A stretch of DNA of 13,816 nucleotides from an archaeon (lineage in GTDB: Archaea > Nanoarchaeota > Nanoarchaeia > Pacearchaeales > GW2011-AR1). Location: contig DAOWCW010000011.1 in the NCBI GenBank assembly GCA_030639395.1, positions 1-13,816 on the forward strand. Direction: 5' to 3'. The notes beneath the pieces were generated by a model. That model was not told the DNA's origin. It saw only the letters and a program-made list of their open reading frames with translations, and ran no database searches. Of this stretch, positions 12,986 through 13,816 are shown piece by piece. Within the stretch, counting starts at the first letter, position 1; each line of letters begins with the position of its first letter. The translations under genes were made by a program, and so were the position numbers.

Positions 12986-13726
12986 ATGGATATCGCAAAT
13001 TTCATTAGATTAGGATTTAATAAAAATGAAGCTAGGGTTTATGTTTCCTTAATTAAATTTGGGACATCGGATGCAAGCCAATTAATTAAAGATACTAAGT
13101 TTCACAAGAATATTGTTTATGATAATTTGGAGAAATTGATTGATAAAGGCCTTGTGGATTTTATTGTAGAGGATGGGAGAAAAGTATTTAGTGTATCTTC
13201 TCCAGATGCTCTTTTGCATTATTTTGATGAGCAGGAAAGAGAGCTTGTTGAAAAAAAAGAACTTGCAAAAGAACTTGCAAAAGAAATAAAATCTAAGACA
13301 AAAGAGATTCCAGAAAAGCAAGAGGCTACAATTTCTCGAGGGGTTAAGTCCATTAAATCTTTTTATAACGCTTCATTGAATGGTGGGGATTATTTTGTGT
13401 TTGGGGCACCTCAAGATTCAATAGAAATAATGGGAAGAGATTTTTGGATGAATCATAATATTAAAAGGAAGGCAAAAAAGCTTAAAGTTCGCATGATTTT
13501 TAATTCTTCGATAAGATATCACGGAGAAGAATCTAAGAATAAGTATACCGAAATAAGGTATTTTGACAAGGATTTCGAGCCGTTGACGGAGGTTCATATT
13601 CAGGGGGATGTTGTGGCGATAATTGTATGGACAGGGGAGCCTTTAATTTTTAAGATAAATAGTAAGATAGTTGCAGAGTCTTATCGGAAATATTTTGATG
13701 GGATGTGGAAGGTGGCAAAAAAATAG
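12986..13726 (+). CDS. TrmB-family transcriptional regulator
   Basis: 246 residues from ATG 12986 (ATG 12977 adds three, TTG 12965 seven; the TATA spacing favours 12986). Residues 1-70 are the TrmB winged helix: FIRLGFNKNEARVYVSLIKF, then SQLIKDTKFHKNIVYDNLEKLIDKGLVDF with the recognition helix at KNIVYDNLEKL. A short Lys/Glu coiled coil follows (about 80-108), containing a duplicated ELAKELAKE coded by a repeated 12-mer, and then the C-terminal effector-type domain (about 115-246: TISRGVKSIKSFYN, YFVFGAPQ, VRMIFNSSIRY, ...YRKYFDGMWK). TrmB proteins often sense sugars; no ligand can be predicted here. Divergent placement over a shared TATA box suggests it controls itself and the minus-strand pair. 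Composition is A-rich compared with the exosome region. Confidence 0.85.
   Translation: MDIANFIRLGFNKNEARVYVSLIKFGTSDASQLIKDTKFHKNIVYDNLEKLIDKGLVDFIVEDGRKVFSVSSPDALLHYFDEQERELVEKKELAKELAKEIKSKTKEIPEKQEATISRGVKSIKSFYNASLNGGDYFVFGAPQDSIEIMGRDFWMNHNIKRKAKKLKVRMIFNSSIRYHGEESKNKYTEIRYFDKDFEPLTEVHIQGDVVAIIVWTGEPLIFKINSKIVAESYRKYFDGMWKVAKK
13259..13282 (+). repeat. Duplicated 12-mer in the TrmB coiled coil
   Basis: GAACTTGCAAAA occurs twice in tandem (13259-13270, 13271-13282) and encodes ELAK-ELAK. The copies are identical at DNA level, so the duplication is recent; it keeps frame. Confidence 0.8.
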
Positions 13727-13739
13727 GTGGGAGGTAAGC

Positions 13740-13747
13740 TTATATAG
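13740..13747 (+). promoter_or_regulatory. TATA-like box before the terminal RNA candidate
   Basis: TTATATAG lies 13 nt after the TrmB stop and is centred about 27 nt before GCATCAGG at 13771, where a non-coding transcript could begin; no start codon with an open frame follows within the window. Confidence 0.4.
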
Positions 13748-13770
13748 TCAAATTTCTCTTGTTATTTATC

Positions 13771-13816
13771 GCATCAGGTGCGGGGCGGAAAAATCCGTAG
13801 TAGCATTAACTCCTGA
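13771..13816 (+). ncRNA. Possible structured RNA, cut by the window end
   Basis: This stretch is G+C-richer than its surroundings. TCAGG (13774-13778) can pair with CCTGA (13812-13816), TGC (13779-13781) with GCA (13803-13805), and CGGA (13786-13789) with TCCG (13794-13797) around an AAAA loop. If the bases after the window are TGC, the outer stem would become an 8-bp GCATCAGG/CCTGATGC helix. I cannot match it to tRNA, 5S, SRP or RNase P RNA. The promoter placement and nested stems support a small RNA, but only 46 nt are visible. Confidence 0.3.

Noticed and set aside
1..13816. CRISPR array, tRNA, rRNA, transposase or insertion sequence ends
   Set aside because: I looked for spaced direct repeats, tRNA cloverleaf motifs, rRNA signatures, transposase motifs and terminal inverted repeats and found none I can support.

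Overview
The window is archaeal. It carries the rnp2 - psmA - SBDS - rrp4 - rrp41 - rrp42 cluster (the archaeal exosome/proteasome superoperon), an RpoK-type RNA polymerase subunit, an archaeal-type RNase J, an enolase and a TrmB-type regulator. Low G+C, tightly packed genes, and TATA-like boxes about 25 nt before start codons (leaderless transcripts) all fit. Gene style (tail-anchored and Lys-rich small membrane proteins, Gly-tract S8 protease, short open frames) suggests a DPANN lineage such as Pacearchaeota or Woesearchaeota; that placement is inference.

Layout. 1-2175 (minus strand): RNase J, then a small tail-anchored protein, then a HEMK2/Mtq2-like glutamine methyltransferase cut by the window edge; the three are overlapping or 1-nt coupled and run from one promoter at about 2204. 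2315-5515 (plus): a tiny Cys-rich membrane protein coupled (ATGA) to a large cell-surface subtilisin, whose 3' end overlaps the RNase P subunit gene rnp2. 5568-7089: proteasome alpha subunit and SBDS, each with its own leaderless promoter. 7109-7867: an inserted module of a zinc-ribbon-Doc/Fic fusion protein plus a 45-residue ORF, behind a twin palindrome. 7977-10614: rrp4, rrp41, rrp42 and rpoK, coupled end to end. 10710-11978: a divergent enolase. 12081-12929 (minus): two unrecognised proteins. 12986-13726 (plus): a TrmB-family regulator divergent from them. 13771 onward: a possible structured RNA cut by the window end.

How it works together: the core is an RNA processing and protein turnover neighbourhood (RNase J, RNase P subunit, exosome cap and ring, SBDS for 60S-type subunit maturation, 20S proteasome, RNA polymerase subunit, and a release-factor-type methyltransferase). 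Set into this conserved core are apparent newcomers: the Doc module, which separates SBDS from rrp4, and the 12.1-13.7 kb block, both with base composition unlike the G/T-rich plus strand around them.

Most striking observations: (1) rrp4 has an in-frame TAA 42 codons before its natural end, and the natural stop still overlaps the rrp41 start; (2) the zinc-ribbon-Doc fusion with a downstream mini-gene and a double 12-bp palindrome over its start looks like an autoregulated toxin module sitting inside the exosome operon; (3) RpoK has an acidic tail of about 60 residues; (4) the enolase contains a four-unit heptamer repeat, just upstream of a catalytic motif, that would shift frame if copy number changed.
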